Part shown: positions 8,551-16,916 of the stretch, one piece after another | Layout of the letters: each line of letters begins with the position of its first letter | Numbering within the stretch: position 1 is the first letter of the stretch | NCBI GenBank assembly: GCA_019261985.1 | Contig: JAFAQY010000004.1 | Span: 1-35,319, forward strand | Source of the DNA: Bryobacterales bacterium | Lineage (GTDB): Bacteria > Acidobacteriota > Terriglobia > Bryobacterales > Bryobacteraceae | DNA: 35,319 nucleotides | Reading direction: 5' to 3' | Program-made: the position numbers and the translations under genes | Notes under the pieces: generated by a model | Database searches by the model: none | What the model saw: only the letters and a program-made list of their open reading frames with translations | Told to the model about the DNA's origin: nothing

Positions 8551-11230
8551 GTCTTAAGGCCGCCATGGGATCGATCCGCGAGGCCCTGCGCGCCGGAGCG
8601 TAACCGGCCAGCAACGCCGCAGTCAGCATCGCGGCTCCTGCCGCAGCCAGCGCCAACGGATCGTTGGGCTTCGTTCCATATAAGAAAGACGTAACGAATT
8701 TCGAAGTCGCGAGCGCGATCGGGAGACCGATCGCCAGTCCGATGAAGGCCATCGCCAGTACATCCCGCAGAATCATCCGGATCACGCCTGTCCGTTGCGC
8801 TCCCAGAGCCATCCGAATCCCGATCTCATTCGTCCGTCGAGCGACGTTGTAGCTCACCGTCCCATACAAGCCAACGCAAGTGATTGCCAATGCCAGAATC
8901 GCGAACAAGCTCGAGAGCCGTGCGAAAATCCTCTCCTGGTTCGTTCGCTCGTCAATCTCCGCGGCTTCGGTCTTGATATTGGAAACCGGCACGCCGGGAT
9001 CGGCTTTGCGAACAATTTCGCGCACCGCGTTGGCATAGGTCAACGGATTGCCCGCCGTACGCAGCTCGAAGACCATTTGGCCCAGCGGTGGCCATTCGGC
9101 GCGGCTGTACAGGTAATAGATCACTGGCCCGGCATCGCGCGTCACGTCGCCATAACGCGCATCGCCGCTGATTCCGCTAATCTCCATATCCTGATCCGGG
9201 ATATTGAGGTGCTGCCCAATGGGGTTCTCGCCGGGGAAGTACGTCTTCGCGAACCGCTCATCGACCACGGCCACGGGCTGTCCGCGGTCTTCAATGTCGC
9301 GGCCGGCGAGGACCGGGATTTGCATTGTGGCCAAGAATCGTGGGCCAGCCGCCATTAGCCCAATAGAAGGCGTTTCCTTACCGCGAACCCGCAGGCTGAA
9401 ACTGGTTCTCCCGCCCCGCATCAACGACATGTTCGAGAGGCTCGCGTCGCGCACTCCGGGAATGCCTTGAAATTGGCGTTGAAGGTTCCGGTAGAAATCG
9501 GCCAACTCCGTGCCGCGATGTCCGGCCAGCCGCGCGTTGACCTCGAATAGAAGCAGATTCTCGCGATTGAAGCCAAGCTGAATGGAATTGAGGTTCGACA
9601 GCGTTCTGATGAACAGCCCTGCCGCAACCAGGACAAGCATAGCGATCGCGAGCTGCGCGGCCACCAGGAACCGAAGCGGCGCGGCTTGCCCCGCCGATTG
9701 CCTAAGGTCGCTTTTGAGCGCAGGGACCGCATTCACGCGCGTTGATTGAATCGCCGGGGCCAGCCCAAAGAGAATTCCCGTAAGCACCGAAAGTCCCGCC
9801 GCTACTCCAAGCACATGCCAATTCAACCCAGCCCGAAGAGTGAAACCTTCCTGCCCATTCGCAAGCAGCAGCGTAAGGAATCGAATACCCCACACCGCCA
9901 CCGCGATCCCAAACGTTCCACCCAGGCTGGCGAGCAAAACGCTCTCCGTCAAAAGTTGCCGGACCACGCGCCACCGCCCCGCGCCCATGCTCAGCCGCAC
10001 CGCCATTTCCCGCCGCCGCACAGTCGCCCGCGCCAAAAGCAGGTTCGCGACATTCGCGCAGGCGATCGCCAGGATCAGTGCCACAAGTATCAATAACAAG
10101 AACAGCGGCTTCGAATAGGAAAGACGAAGGCTGTCGACGCCCGTGGCTCCCGGCATCAATGCCAACTCGGGTAGGTGGGCCCGCTCATAATCGTTCGCGG
10201 CAGTGCTCAGGACCCATTCGTGGAATGCCGGCGCGAGCGCCGCTTGAGCCTGGGCCAAGCTCACGCCCGGCCGCAGTCTCGCCATCATCTCGAATCCATA
10301 GAAGTTGCGATCGAGATATTGTTGAGGCGTCCGGTACGGGTGGCCGGGAGGTTGAATCACAAGGCTCGCCCGCATCGGAACGTACAGGTCCGGCGACCCG
10401 GCCGAATCTACTCCGTAGAATTCTGGCGGTGCGACGCCCAGGATAGTGAACGGCGCGTTGTTGATCGAGATCGCGCTTCCGACCGCATTAAACGGGTCGC
10501 CGAACCGTTTCTGTGCATATCCAAAGCTGATTACCGCGCCTGTGGACGCGCGGTCGTCCTCATCGGTGAGTAGTCGTCCGGCTGCTGGAGGCACACCCAA
10601 CCCGCGAAAATATGAGCCGGAGACATATTCGATTCGGCCCATGTCCGCCTGCCCGCGAACCATCACGTTATACGGACTGAAGTCCCGGCAATAGGCGAAC
10701 AAACTTGAGAAAACGGAATTGTTCATGCCGAGAAGCTCGAACGCCGGATAAGGAAACGCGCCGCTGATGATTCCACCGCGCGGATCGGCATCGATGCGGC
10801 CGGCGGCTCCTCGAACGACCGACATGTGCACCTGGCCTACTCCGCTCGCCGGGTGGCCAAATCCCTGCCCGCGCCAATTCAGCACAACTAGTTCGCGGGG
10901 GTCCTTCACCGGCAGCGAACGCAGCAGAATCGCGTCCATGAAGCTAAAAATTGCAGTATTCGCCCCAATCCCCAACGCGAGTGATAACACCGCCAAAGCC
11001 GTGAACGCGCGGTTATTCTTAATCGCCCGCAGCGCGTAACGCAAGTCCTGGCCTAGTTGCTCAAAGAACATCCAGCCCCACATGGCGCGGCTCTCCTCCT
11101 TCCATCGCGTGATGTTGCCGAATTGCGCGGCGCCTGAAAGCGACATGTGATGCCGCATTTCTTCATCCAGGTCCCGCTCAAAGTGGCGCCGGCGGAAATA
11201 ATACGCGAGTCTTCTGAACAATTCACTCAT
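8543..11230 (-). CDS. ADOP-type FtsX/MacB permease (second of tandem)
   Basis: The 895-residue paralogue has the full two-FtsX architecture. Its first 60 residues are nearly identical to the last copy (3141-5870). Its first periplasmic segment (NWRGQGFGHPASGVGQVHMS) is instead shared with the first copy (11223-13922), and its C-terminal FtsX core resembles the third copy (5863-8550). This makes it a visible mosaic. It ends SRIDPMAALRHD. Start and stop overlap both neighbours by 8 nt. As in the other copies, no Walker motifs exist, so it cannot hydrolyse ATP alone. Any energy coupling must come from a distant ATPase or be absent. Confidence 0.9.
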   Translation of the reverse strand: MSELFRRLAYYFRRRHFERDLDEEMRHHMSLSGAAQFGNITRWKEESRAMWGWMFFEQLGQDLRYALRAIKNNRAFTALAVLSLALGIGANTAIFSFMDAILLRSLPVKDPRELVVLNWRGQGFGHPASGVGQVHMSVVRGAAGRIDADPRGGIISGAFPYPAFELLGMNNSVFSSLFAYCRDFSPYNVMVRGQADMGRIEYVSGSYFRGLGVPPAAGRLLTDEDDRASTGAVISFGYAQKRFGDPFNAVGSAISINNAPFTILGVAPPEFYGVDSAGSPDLYVPMRASLVIQPPGHPYRTPQQYLDRNFYGFEMMARLRPGVSLAQAQAALAPAFHEWVLSTAANDYERAHLPELALMPGATGVDSLRLSYSKPLFLLLILVALILAIACANVANLLLARATVRRREMAVRLSMGAGRWRVVRQLLTESVLLASLGGTFGIAVAVWGIRFLTLLLANGQEGFTLRAGLNWHVLGVAAGLSVLTGILFGLAPAIQSTRVNAVPALKSDLRQSAGQAAPLRFLVAAQLAIAMLVLVAAGLFIRTLSNLNSIQLGFNRENLLLFEVNARLAGHRGTELADFYRNLQRQFQGIPGVRDASLSNMSLMRGGRTSFSLRVRGKETPSIGLMAAGPRFLATMQIPVLAGRDIEDRGQPVAVVDERFAKTYFPGENPIGQHLNIPDQDMEISGISGDARYGDVTRDAGPVIYYLYSRAEWPPLGQMVFELRTAGNPLTYANAVREIVRKADPGVPVSNIKTEAAEIDERTNQERIFARLSSLFAILALAITCVGLYGTVSYNVARRTNEIGIRMALGAQRTGVIRMILRDVLAMAFIGLAIGLPIALATSKFVTSFLYGTKPNDPLALAAAGAAMLTAALLAGYAPARRASRIDPMAALRHD

Positions 11231-13922
11231 GTCTTAAGGCCGCCATGGGATCGATCCGCGAGGCCTTCCGCGCAGGAGCGTAACCGGCCAGAATCGCCGC
11301 GCCCAGCAGAATTACCCCGGCGGCGGTCAGCGCGCGCGGATCGTTGGGTTTCATCCCATAAAGAAACGATCCAACGAATTTTGAGGTGGCAAGGGCGGTG
11401 GGAATGCCGGCGGCGAGTCCCGCGAAGATGAGCAACAGCACCTCTCGCACGACCATCCACATCACCAGCTCCCGCTGTGCGCCCAAAGCCATTCGAATGC
11501 CGATCTCATTCGTGCGCCTGGCGACGTTGTAGCTTACCGTACCGTACAAGCCCACACACGTGATGGCGAGAGCGAGGAACGCAAATACGGTGGAAAGGCG
11601 CGCGAAGACGTTTTCTTGATTCGTCAGCTCGCCTATTTCCGCAGCCTGAGTCTTGACGTCCGATACGGGTACGCCCGGATCGGCATTGCGGACAATCTCT
11701 CGCACGCTTTGGACATACGCCAAAGGATTCCCCGTGGTCCGCAATTCGAAGGTCATTTCCACGATCGGGGGGAAACTAGACCTGTTATACAGGTAATAGA
11801 TAACCGGCGAAGAGTTGGGCCTTACATTCCCGTAGAGCGCCTTGCCGCTCACGCCAACGATCTCCAAATCGTTGTCAATAAGCTTGAGATGCTGCCCAAT
11901 AGGATTCTCGTTTGGGAAGTAAGTCTTTGCGAAGTCCTCATCCACCACAGCGACAGCTTGCCCCCGGTCCTCGATGTCGCGGCCTGCGAGAATCGGAATC
12001 TGCATGGTTTCTAGAAAGGATGGACCAACTGCCAAAAGTCCGATCACCGGCGTCGGCTTGCCGCGGACAGAAAGTGTAAAAGCCATCCGGCCGCGCATCA
12101 TCATCGAAAGGTTCGACAGGCTCGCGCTTCGAATGCCGGGAATGGATTGAAATTGCCGCCGGAGACTTGCATAGAACTGCGCGATCTCGGGATCGCTATG
12201 CCCGGCGAGCCTCGCGTTCAGCTGGAATAGGAGCAAATTCTCCCGGTTGAAGCCAACCTGGATCGATTCCAGGTTCGAGAGGGTTCGTACAAATAAGCCC
12301 GCTGCCACCAGCACCAGCGCAGAAATGGCTATTTGCGCGGCGACCAGCAACCGGGGCATCACACGGCTGCGTCCCGATTTGGAGGCGGCTCCATCCTTCA
12401 GCGCGGGCATTGCGTCCACGCGCGTGCATTGAATCGCGGGAGCGAGGCCGAATAAAATCCCTGTCAGCATCGAAAGACCGGCGGCGGCCATTAGGACGTG
12501 CCAATTCAACTCCGCGCGCAGCGTGAATCCGTCCTGGCCGTTCGCCAGGAGCAGCGTGAGAAACCGAATGCCCCAAACCGCGACTAAAATCCCGAGGAAA
12601 CCGCCTATCGAGGACAGCAGAACACTCTCGGTCAAAAGCTGGCGGATCACTCGTAGCCGGCTCGCGCCCACGCTCAGCCGCACGGCCATCTCGCGTGTTC
12701 GAGCTGTCGCGCGGGCGAGCATAAGGTTCGCAATGTTGGCGCAAGCGATCGCCAGTATCAGCCCCACCAAAGCCAGCAGGAGGAAAAGCGGTTCGGAGAA
12801 TTGGCGCCGAAGGCTATCAATGCCTGTGCGTCCCGGCTGGAGCACGAGCTCGGGAAGATTGGCTCGCTCTTCGTCGTTGGCGGCGGTGCCCGCAACCCAC
12901 TCATGAAAGACCGGCGCGAGCGCCGCCTGAGCCTGAACCAGGCTCACACCCGGGCGCAATCGCGCAACGACATGCAGCCAATAGGAGTTCTTATCCAAAT
13001 AGCGCTTCGGAGTGCTGAGGAGAGATCCCTTCGGCTCCAGTAAAAGGCTGGCGTGTATCGGCACGAATAGATCGGGAAATCCCGCCGGATCGACGCCGAA
13101 AAATTCCGGCGGTGCGACGCCGACCACCATCGCGGCGACGTTGTTGATCGAAATCTCGGCGCCGATAGCTTTCAGGGGATCGCCGAAGCGCCTTCGAGCA
13201 TACGCGAAGCCGATGACCGCGGCCACGGGGGCTCCTGTGCGATCGTCTTCGTCAAGCAGCGGCCGCCCGGCCGGTGGAACTACGCCGAGGCCGCGGAAGT
13301 AATCGCCCGAAACAAGATCGACGCGCGCCATCTCGGCTTGTCCGCGGACCTTCACATTGAAGGAACCGAATTCGCGATAGTAGCCGAACATGGTGGAGAA
13401 AGGAGAGCCGTTTGCCCGGAGCGTCTCGAATGCCGCGTAAGGGAAAATGCCGCTGACGATGCCGCCACGAGGGTCAGGCTCGATTGAACCGGCGGCGACC
13501 CGAACCACTGACATGTTCACTTGGCCAACTCCGCCGGCGGGATGGCCAAATGCGAGACCGCGCCAGTTCAGCACCACCAGCGACCCCGGATCTTGCACCG
13601 GCAACGATCGCAACAGAATCGCGTCCATAAAGCTGAAAATTGCAGTATTCGCCCCAATTCCCAACGCGAGTGATAACACCGCCAGAGCCGTAAACGAGCG
13701 GTTATTGTTCATCGCCCGGACGGCATAGCGCAAATCCAGGCCTAGCTGTTCAAAGAACGTCCATCCCCACACGGCCCGGCTCTCCTCCTTCCATCGGGTT
13801 ACGTTCCCGAATCGCGCTGCGCCGGAGAGCTCCAGATGTTGCCGCATCTCTTCGTCCAGCTCCGCTTCGAACTGGCGGCGGCGGAAATAATAAACCATCC
13901 GGCGCAGCGTTTCGCGGATCAT
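11223..13922 (-). CDS. ADOP-type FtsX/MacB permease (first of tandem, directly after padR)
   Basis: The 899-residue product begins MIRETLRRMVYYFRRRQFEA, the most divergent prefix of the four, but keeps RWKEESRAVWGW and the helix ALAVLSLALGIGANTAIFSF. It then follows the same MacB periplasmic-FtsX-periplasmic-FtsX order and ends ASRIDPMAALRHE. Its ATG overlaps the padR TGA in the classic ATGA arrangement (13919-13922), which ties translation of the whole permease series to the regulator. The copy is closest to the second one in the first periplasmic domain. It belongs in the inner membrane with large periplasmic domains. The ligand is unknown. Confidence 0.9.
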   Translation of the reverse strand: MIRETLRRMVYYFRRRQFEAELDEEMRQHLELSGAARFGNVTRWKEESRAVWGWTFFEQLGLDLRYAVRAMNNNRSFTALAVLSLALGIGANTAIFSFMDAILLRSLPVQDPGSLVVLNWRGLAFGHPAGGVGQVNMSVVRVAAGSIEPDPRGGIVSGIFPYAAFETLRANGSPFSTMFGYYREFGSFNVKVRGQAEMARVDLVSGDYFRGLGVVPPAGRPLLDEDDRTGAPVAAVIGFAYARRRFGDPLKAIGAEISINNVAAMVVGVAPPEFFGVDPAGFPDLFVPIHASLLLEPKGSLLSTPKRYLDKNSYWLHVVARLRPGVSLVQAQAALAPVFHEWVAGTAANDEERANLPELVLQPGRTGIDSLRRQFSEPLFLLLALVGLILAIACANIANLMLARATARTREMAVRLSVGASRLRVIRQLLTESVLLSSIGGFLGILVAVWGIRFLTLLLANGQDGFTLRAELNWHVLMAAAGLSMLTGILFGLAPAIQCTRVDAMPALKDGAASKSGRSRVMPRLLVAAQIAISALVLVAAGLFVRTLSNLESIQVGFNRENLLLFQLNARLAGHSDPEIAQFYASLRRQFQSIPGIRSASLSNLSMMMRGRMAFTLSVRGKPTPVIGLLAVGPSFLETMQIPILAGRDIEDRGQAVAVVDEDFAKTYFPNENPIGQHLKLIDNDLEIVGVSGKALYGNVRPNSSPVIYYLYNRSSFPPIVEMTFELRTTGNPLAYVQSVREIVRNADPGVPVSDVKTQAAEIGELTNQENVFARLSTVFAFLALAITCVGLYGTVSYNVARRTNEIGIRMALGAQRELVMWMVVREVLLLIFAGLAAGIPTALATSKFVGSFLYGMKPNDPRALTAAGVILLGAAILAGYAPARKASRIDPMAALRHE

Positions 13923-14251
13923 GCGGGTTGAATTACGCGTGCGATGGCACCCATCACGCGCTCGAACTCGGCCAATTCCGCTGCAAGCTGTTTCCGCCCC
14001 GCCGGCGTCAACTTATAAAACCGCGCGCGGCGATTGTTCTCCGATTGCTTCCACTCGCCGCTAACCCATCCCTTTATCAGCATGCGTTGCAAGGCCGGGT
14101 AAAGCGACCCTTCTTCCACCCGCAACACATCGCCGGAAGTCTGTTGTATATGCTGCGCGATTCCATAACCATGCAGAGGTCCCATCCGCATCAGGGTTTT
14201 GAGAATCAGCATGTACAGCGTCCCCGGAGGTATTTCGGCTCGCACTTCCAT
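13919..14251 (-). CDS. PadR-family transcriptional regulator
   Basis: This 110-residue winged-helix repressor of the small PadR type starts MEVRAEIPPGTLYMLILKTL. It shows the family hallmark GPLHGYGIAQHIQ (about 24-36) and the wing/helix motif EEGSLYPALQRMLIKGW (about 46-62), followed by ARFYKLTPAGRKQL and a short C-terminal dimerisation helix. The frame stays open to about 14539, but the upstream part reads through a palindromic repeat and does not look like protein. The ATG at 14251 gives the normal family length. A promoter sits directly before it with only 6 nt between the -10 and the ATG, so a leaderless mRNA is likely. The stop overlaps the first permease start. It probably represses its own operon in response to an unknown ligand. 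Confidence 0.92.
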   Translation of the reverse strand: MEVRAEIPPGTLYMLILKTLMRMGPLHGYGIAQHIQQTSGDVLRVEEGSLYPALQRMLIKGWVSGEWKQSENNRRARFYKLTPAGRKQLAAELAEFERVMGAIARVIQPA

Positions 14252-14286
14252 AGGAAGACTATACAATAGCCTACCTATGGAAGCAA
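14246..14286 (-). promoter_or_regulatory. padR operon promoter with nested 37-bp dyad (candidate PadR operator)
   Basis: On the minus strand, TTGCTT (14286-14281) and TATAGT (14263-14258) are separated by exactly 17 nt, a good sigma70-type promoter. The start codon follows 6 nt after the -10. The same stretch is a dyad centred on 14264: outer arms TTCCATAGG (14246-14254) and CCTATGGAA (14274-14282), and inner arms CTAT (14259-14262) and ATAG (14266-14269). The dyad covers the -10, part of the spacer and the start codon, the expected place for an autorepressor. Binding by this PadR is inferred. Confidence 0.6.
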
Positions 14287-14317
14287 TCCCTATCTTGAAA
14301 AAAGGCGGAGCATCGAA

Positions 14318-14426
14318 GTGGGGCAGGTTGCCAACCTGCGGCGGGTTGCTTAACCCGCCCGGCAGGGTGTGCGCAAAGCCGGCCAGCCCGATTAGCAATC
14401 GCGCGCAGGATAGCATCCTGCCCCAC
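14318..14426. repeat. 109-bp composite palindromic repeat, copy bracketing the permease operon (upstream side)
   Basis: This copy has the same length and the same perfect terminal arms (GTGGGGCAGG and CCTGCCCCAC) as the copy at 3022-3130. Its end palindromes match that copy in direct orientation. The inner modules (a GCGGGTT-type palindrome and a GCGCGATT-type palindrome) are in the opposite order and align better after reverse-complementing. It lies 32 bp beyond the padR promoter's -35. The remaining bases up to 14477 contain no gene; GAGGAGG is present but no ORF follows. Confidence 0.85.
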
Positions 14427-14477
14427 ATATTAGACCTGGGGTGAGGAGGTAAACTTCGCTCCCTGACTGATTGCCGA

Positions 14478-15869
14478 CTATCTCTCGGCCGGTTCGCCCG
14501 CCGTCTCCAGCACGATCTGCCAGAGCAGCTCGACTCCATCGTCGAGGGACTTCGTCGCGATGCGTTCGTCAGTGCCGTGGATGCGGCTCTCGCCAGGTTC
14601 GCGGAGCATCAGCGGAACGCCGTACACGGGCATGCCGCGGGAGCGAAGGTAATTGCTATCGGTGGCGGCGCGAGACATGAAAGGCAGCACCACGGCGTCG
14701 CGGGGATAGATCCGGGCGATCACTTTTTCCATAGCCCGGTACAGCGTAGTCATGACCGGGCTGGGGTCTGCTGATGGTAATTGCGGAGCCGGCGCGAATG
14801 TTATCTCGACGGAATTGTCGTTCACAACTTGCCGCAAGCGCGCCAATACGTCTTCGCGAGTGTCCGAAGGCATCCGCCGCACATCCAGCAGCGCTGGAGC
14901 AACACTGGGAATCACGTTTGCATTGTTGCCGGTTCCGGGCAGGACGGTGGGTGAAATGGTGGTGCGGAGCATCGCATCCAAGTCCGGGTCAGTTTTACGA
15001 ATCTGGGCCGCGGCATCCTTCGCAGTGGCCGGATTTTCGAGACGCGGCAGCAGCGGCGCGAGCCAATCGTAATCCGAAAGTTTCGATAGGCCTCGGAAGT
15101 AACGCCGGGTTGTCCCGTTCAAGTGCACCGGCTCCTCGGCGTGCGCAATGCGGCTGATCGCATCCGATAAGTGCTCGATCGCGTTGTTGCCGCTCGGCAA
15201 AGCGCTATGGCCAGCCGTTCCGCGAGCGGTTAGCACCACCCGCGTGGGTAGTTTTTCGAGGGTCTGGATCTGGAACACGTGCGTTCCGTCCTTGGTGTCA
15301 AAAATCGAGCCGCCTTCGTTCAACGCGAACTCCGCATCGATCTTAGGCCAGGCGTTTTGAACCAGCCACTGGATGCCCGTCGATCCGTTCTCTTCATCGG
15401 CTTCCGAGACCAGAATCAGATCGCGTCCCAACTTGAGGTTGCGCCGCTTGATCTCTACCATCACGGCCATTTCGGCCGCCAGCAGGCTCTTCGCATCCAA
15501 CGAGCCGCGCCCATATATATAACCATTGCGGAGTTCGGCGCCAAACGGGTTCACGGTCCACTGTTTATCCGCTGGAACGACATCGCTGTGGGCGATCAGC
15601 ATCAGCGGCCGTCCTTTGCCGCTTCCTTTCAGCCGGGCCACGAAGTTCAAGCGTTTGGGGTCGCCGCCCAGCAACTCGCCGGATATGCCGAAAGCCTCTA
15701 CGGTTTGCTTAAGATATTGCGCTACTTGGGTTTCGTTACCCGGAGGGTTGGACGTGTCGAGCCGTACCAAGTCGGTCAGGTACTGGCGAGTCCGGTCGCT
15801 CAGAGAACGATTGTCCTCCGCTGCAATGGCAGGCAGGAGGAAACACAACAGCGCGCAGACAATGCGCAT
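14478..15869 (-). CDS. Secreted M20-family metallopeptidase (carboxypeptidase/deacylase-like)
   Basis: The 463-residue zinc hydrolase of the M20/M25/M40 clan has a signal peptide (about 1-17, ending AIAA), so it acts outside the cytoplasm. Metal and catalytic residues are in place: His94 and Asp96 in LIAHSDVVPAD, bridging Asp125 in GRGSLDAKS, catalytic Glu159 and metal Glu160 in SEADEENGS, Glu185 in NEGG, and a C-terminal His in ESRIHGTDE. His221 in TAGHSALP marks the lid/dimer domain. Length is normal for carboxypeptidase-PS-like M20 members. It likely cleaves peptides or N-acyl amino acids; the exact substrate is not readable. It stands alone on this strand, divergent from the response regulator. 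Confidence 0.92.
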   Translation of the reverse strand: MRIVCALLCFLLPAIAAEDNRSLSDRTRQYLTDLVRLDTSNPPGNETQVAQYLKQTVEAFGISGELLGGDPKRLNFVARLKGSGKGRPLMLIAHSDVVPADKQWTVNPFGAELRNGYIYGRGSLDAKSLLAAEMAVMVEIKRRNLKLGRDLILVSEADEENGSTGIQWLVQNAWPKIDAEFALNEGGSIFDTKDGTHVFQIQTLEKLPTRVVLTARGTAGHSALPSGNNAIEHLSDAISRIAHAEEPVHLNGTTRRYFRGLSKLSDYDWLAPLLPRLENPATAKDAAAQIRKTDPDLDAMLRTTISPTVLPGTGNNANVIPSVAPALLDVRRMPSDTREDVLARLRQVVNDNSVEITFAPAPQLPSADPSPVMTTLYRAMEKVIARIYPRDAVVLPFMSRAATDSNYLRSRGMPVYGVPLMLREPGESRIHGTDERIATKSLDDGVELLWQIVLETAGEPAER

Positions 15870-15942
15870 CTCGACTCAAATCTTAGCATGCGCAATTTGG
15901 ATGAAGGAGTCTGAAGACGCCAGCGGTATCATAGGTTCAAAA

Positions 15943-16566
15943 ATGGCGGAAACCGCGCAGGACATCCTCGCCGATATTGCGATTCTCGACGACGATTTCG
16001 ATTTTCGGAATTATCTCGAAGACTTTCTGAAAGACGAGGAAACTTACAACGTGCGGGCCTTTGCGCGCCCGGCCGAATTGTTTGCCGCTTGCGAGGAACG
16101 CCTTCCCGATATCGTGCTTCTCGATATGAAGATGGGGGACGTGACCGGGGACCGCGTGCTGGAGCAACTTCTGACGCGCTGGCCGGGTCTCTGCGTGATC
16201 ATCATTACGGGATATCCGTCCCTTGAGGACATGCGGGCCACCTTCAAACTGAAGGTCTTCGACTATATCGCGAAACCGTTTTCGCTCGCCCAATTGCGGC
16301 AGGTCCTTAAAAACGCGGCGGGAGCCTTCGGCTTGGGCCGCACTCCTCAGGACCGGCTGAGAGAGCGGCTCGGTCACAGCATCAAAATGCTACGGGTGGC
16401 GCGCGATTGGTCATTGAAGGATCTGGCGACCCACACGCGCCTGAGCGTATCCCAGATCAGCGCGATCGAACGCGGAGCGAATCTCCCGAGCATTGAAAGC
16501 TTCCTCGCGATTGCGCGGGCATTCGACAAGAAACCTTCGGAGATTTTGTCGTCGATCGATTTCTAG
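15943..16566 (+). CDS. Response regulator with REC receiver and XRE-type HTH output domain
   Basis: The 207-residue protein has an N-terminal receiver domain (about 10-125): acidic pocket Asp16-Asp18, phospho-acceptor Asp61 in IVLLDMKMGD, Thr89 in IIITGYP and Lys111 in AKPF. A short linker leads to a Cro/CI-type helix-turn-helix (about 140-203, MLRVARDWSLKDLATHTRLS, QISAIERGANLPSIESFLAIA). XRE output domains are uncommon in response regulators; Fis, NarL or OmpR-type ones are the norm. No histidine kinase lies in the window, so it is an orphan here. I chose the ATG at 15943 because the receiver fold begins just after it. An ATG at 15901 adds 14 residues. Neither has a convincing Shine-Dalgarno. 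Confidence 0.88.
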   Translation: MAETAQDILADIAILDDDFDFRNYLEDFLKDEETYNVRAFARPAELFAACEERLPDIVLLDMKMGDVTGDRVLEQLLTRWPGLCVIIITGYPSLEDMRATFKLKVFDYIAKPFSLAQLRQVLKNAAGAFGLGRTPQDRLRERLGHSIKMLRVARDWSLKDLATHTRLSVSQISAIERGANLPSIESFLAIARAFDKKPSEILSSIDF

Positions 16567-16592
16567 AGGACGTGCTGTCCGAACAGATTCAC

Positions 16593-16668
16593 TGGAGCCA
16601 CGAGTCGGACTTGAACCGACGACCTGCGGTTTACGAAACCGCTGCTCTACCAACTGAGCTATCGTGGC
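16593..16668 (-). tRNA. tRNA-Thr (anticodon CGT)
   Basis: On the minus strand the 76-nt gene folds as a standard cloverleaf. The acceptor stem is GCCACGA with TCGTGGC. The D arm is AGCTCAGTTGGTAGAGC, and the anticodon stem is GCGGT with ACCGC around the loop TTCGTAA, giving anticodon CGT (reads ACG, Thr). The T arm contains GGTTCGAGTCC. The 3' CCA is encoded (16593-16595) after discriminator T. It lies 26 bp from the 3' end of the response regulator gene, in convergent orientation. Confidence 0.97.
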
Positions 16669-16742
16669 TTCTCGTTTCATTATAATCATCCGCCGCTAAG
16701 AGCGGTCTGCTTCGCTTGAATGTGTCTGACACAATGGGTCGC

Positions 16743-16916
16743 ATGAAGAGCATCACCATCCGCGAGCTCCACGCGTCCGCGGGAGAGGTGTATCTCACCG
16801 AAGGTGGGCGCCTGATCGCAAACATTGTGCGGCGTTCCATCGCAAACTGCGCGAGGCTGCCATCCCGCCGGCAGCGCTCGCCTCTTTCGTTGCGTCCGGC
16901 GGGACAAGTCCGGGGT
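16743..16916 (+). pseudogene. Decayed Phd-like antitoxin remnant
   Basis: From the ATG at 16743 the product reads MKSITIRELHASAGE followed by VYLTEGGRLIANIVRR. This resembles the start of Phd/prevent-host-death antitoxins (a TIRELH-type N-terminus and a G-R-pho-A-x-IV strand) with the middle 10 or so residues missing. After codon 32 the frame turns into an Arg/Ser-rich shadow, while the next frame gives FHRKLREAAIPPAALASF and then stops. This suggests a deletion plus a frameshift. No intact toxin follows. The family call rests on a short N-terminal match, so it is tentative. Confidence 0.35.

Noticed and set aside
14252-14539. Upstream extension of the padR reading frame to 206 residues
   Set aside because: The extra part is translated through the palindromic repeat and promoter and has no protein-like character; PadR proteins of this type are about 110 residues and begin at the ATG at 14251.
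15526-15942. Upstream extension of the response regulator to 346 residues
   Set aside because: The added part lies antisense to the M20 peptidase gene and is Ser/Arg-rich shadow sequence; the receiver domain starts right after 15943.
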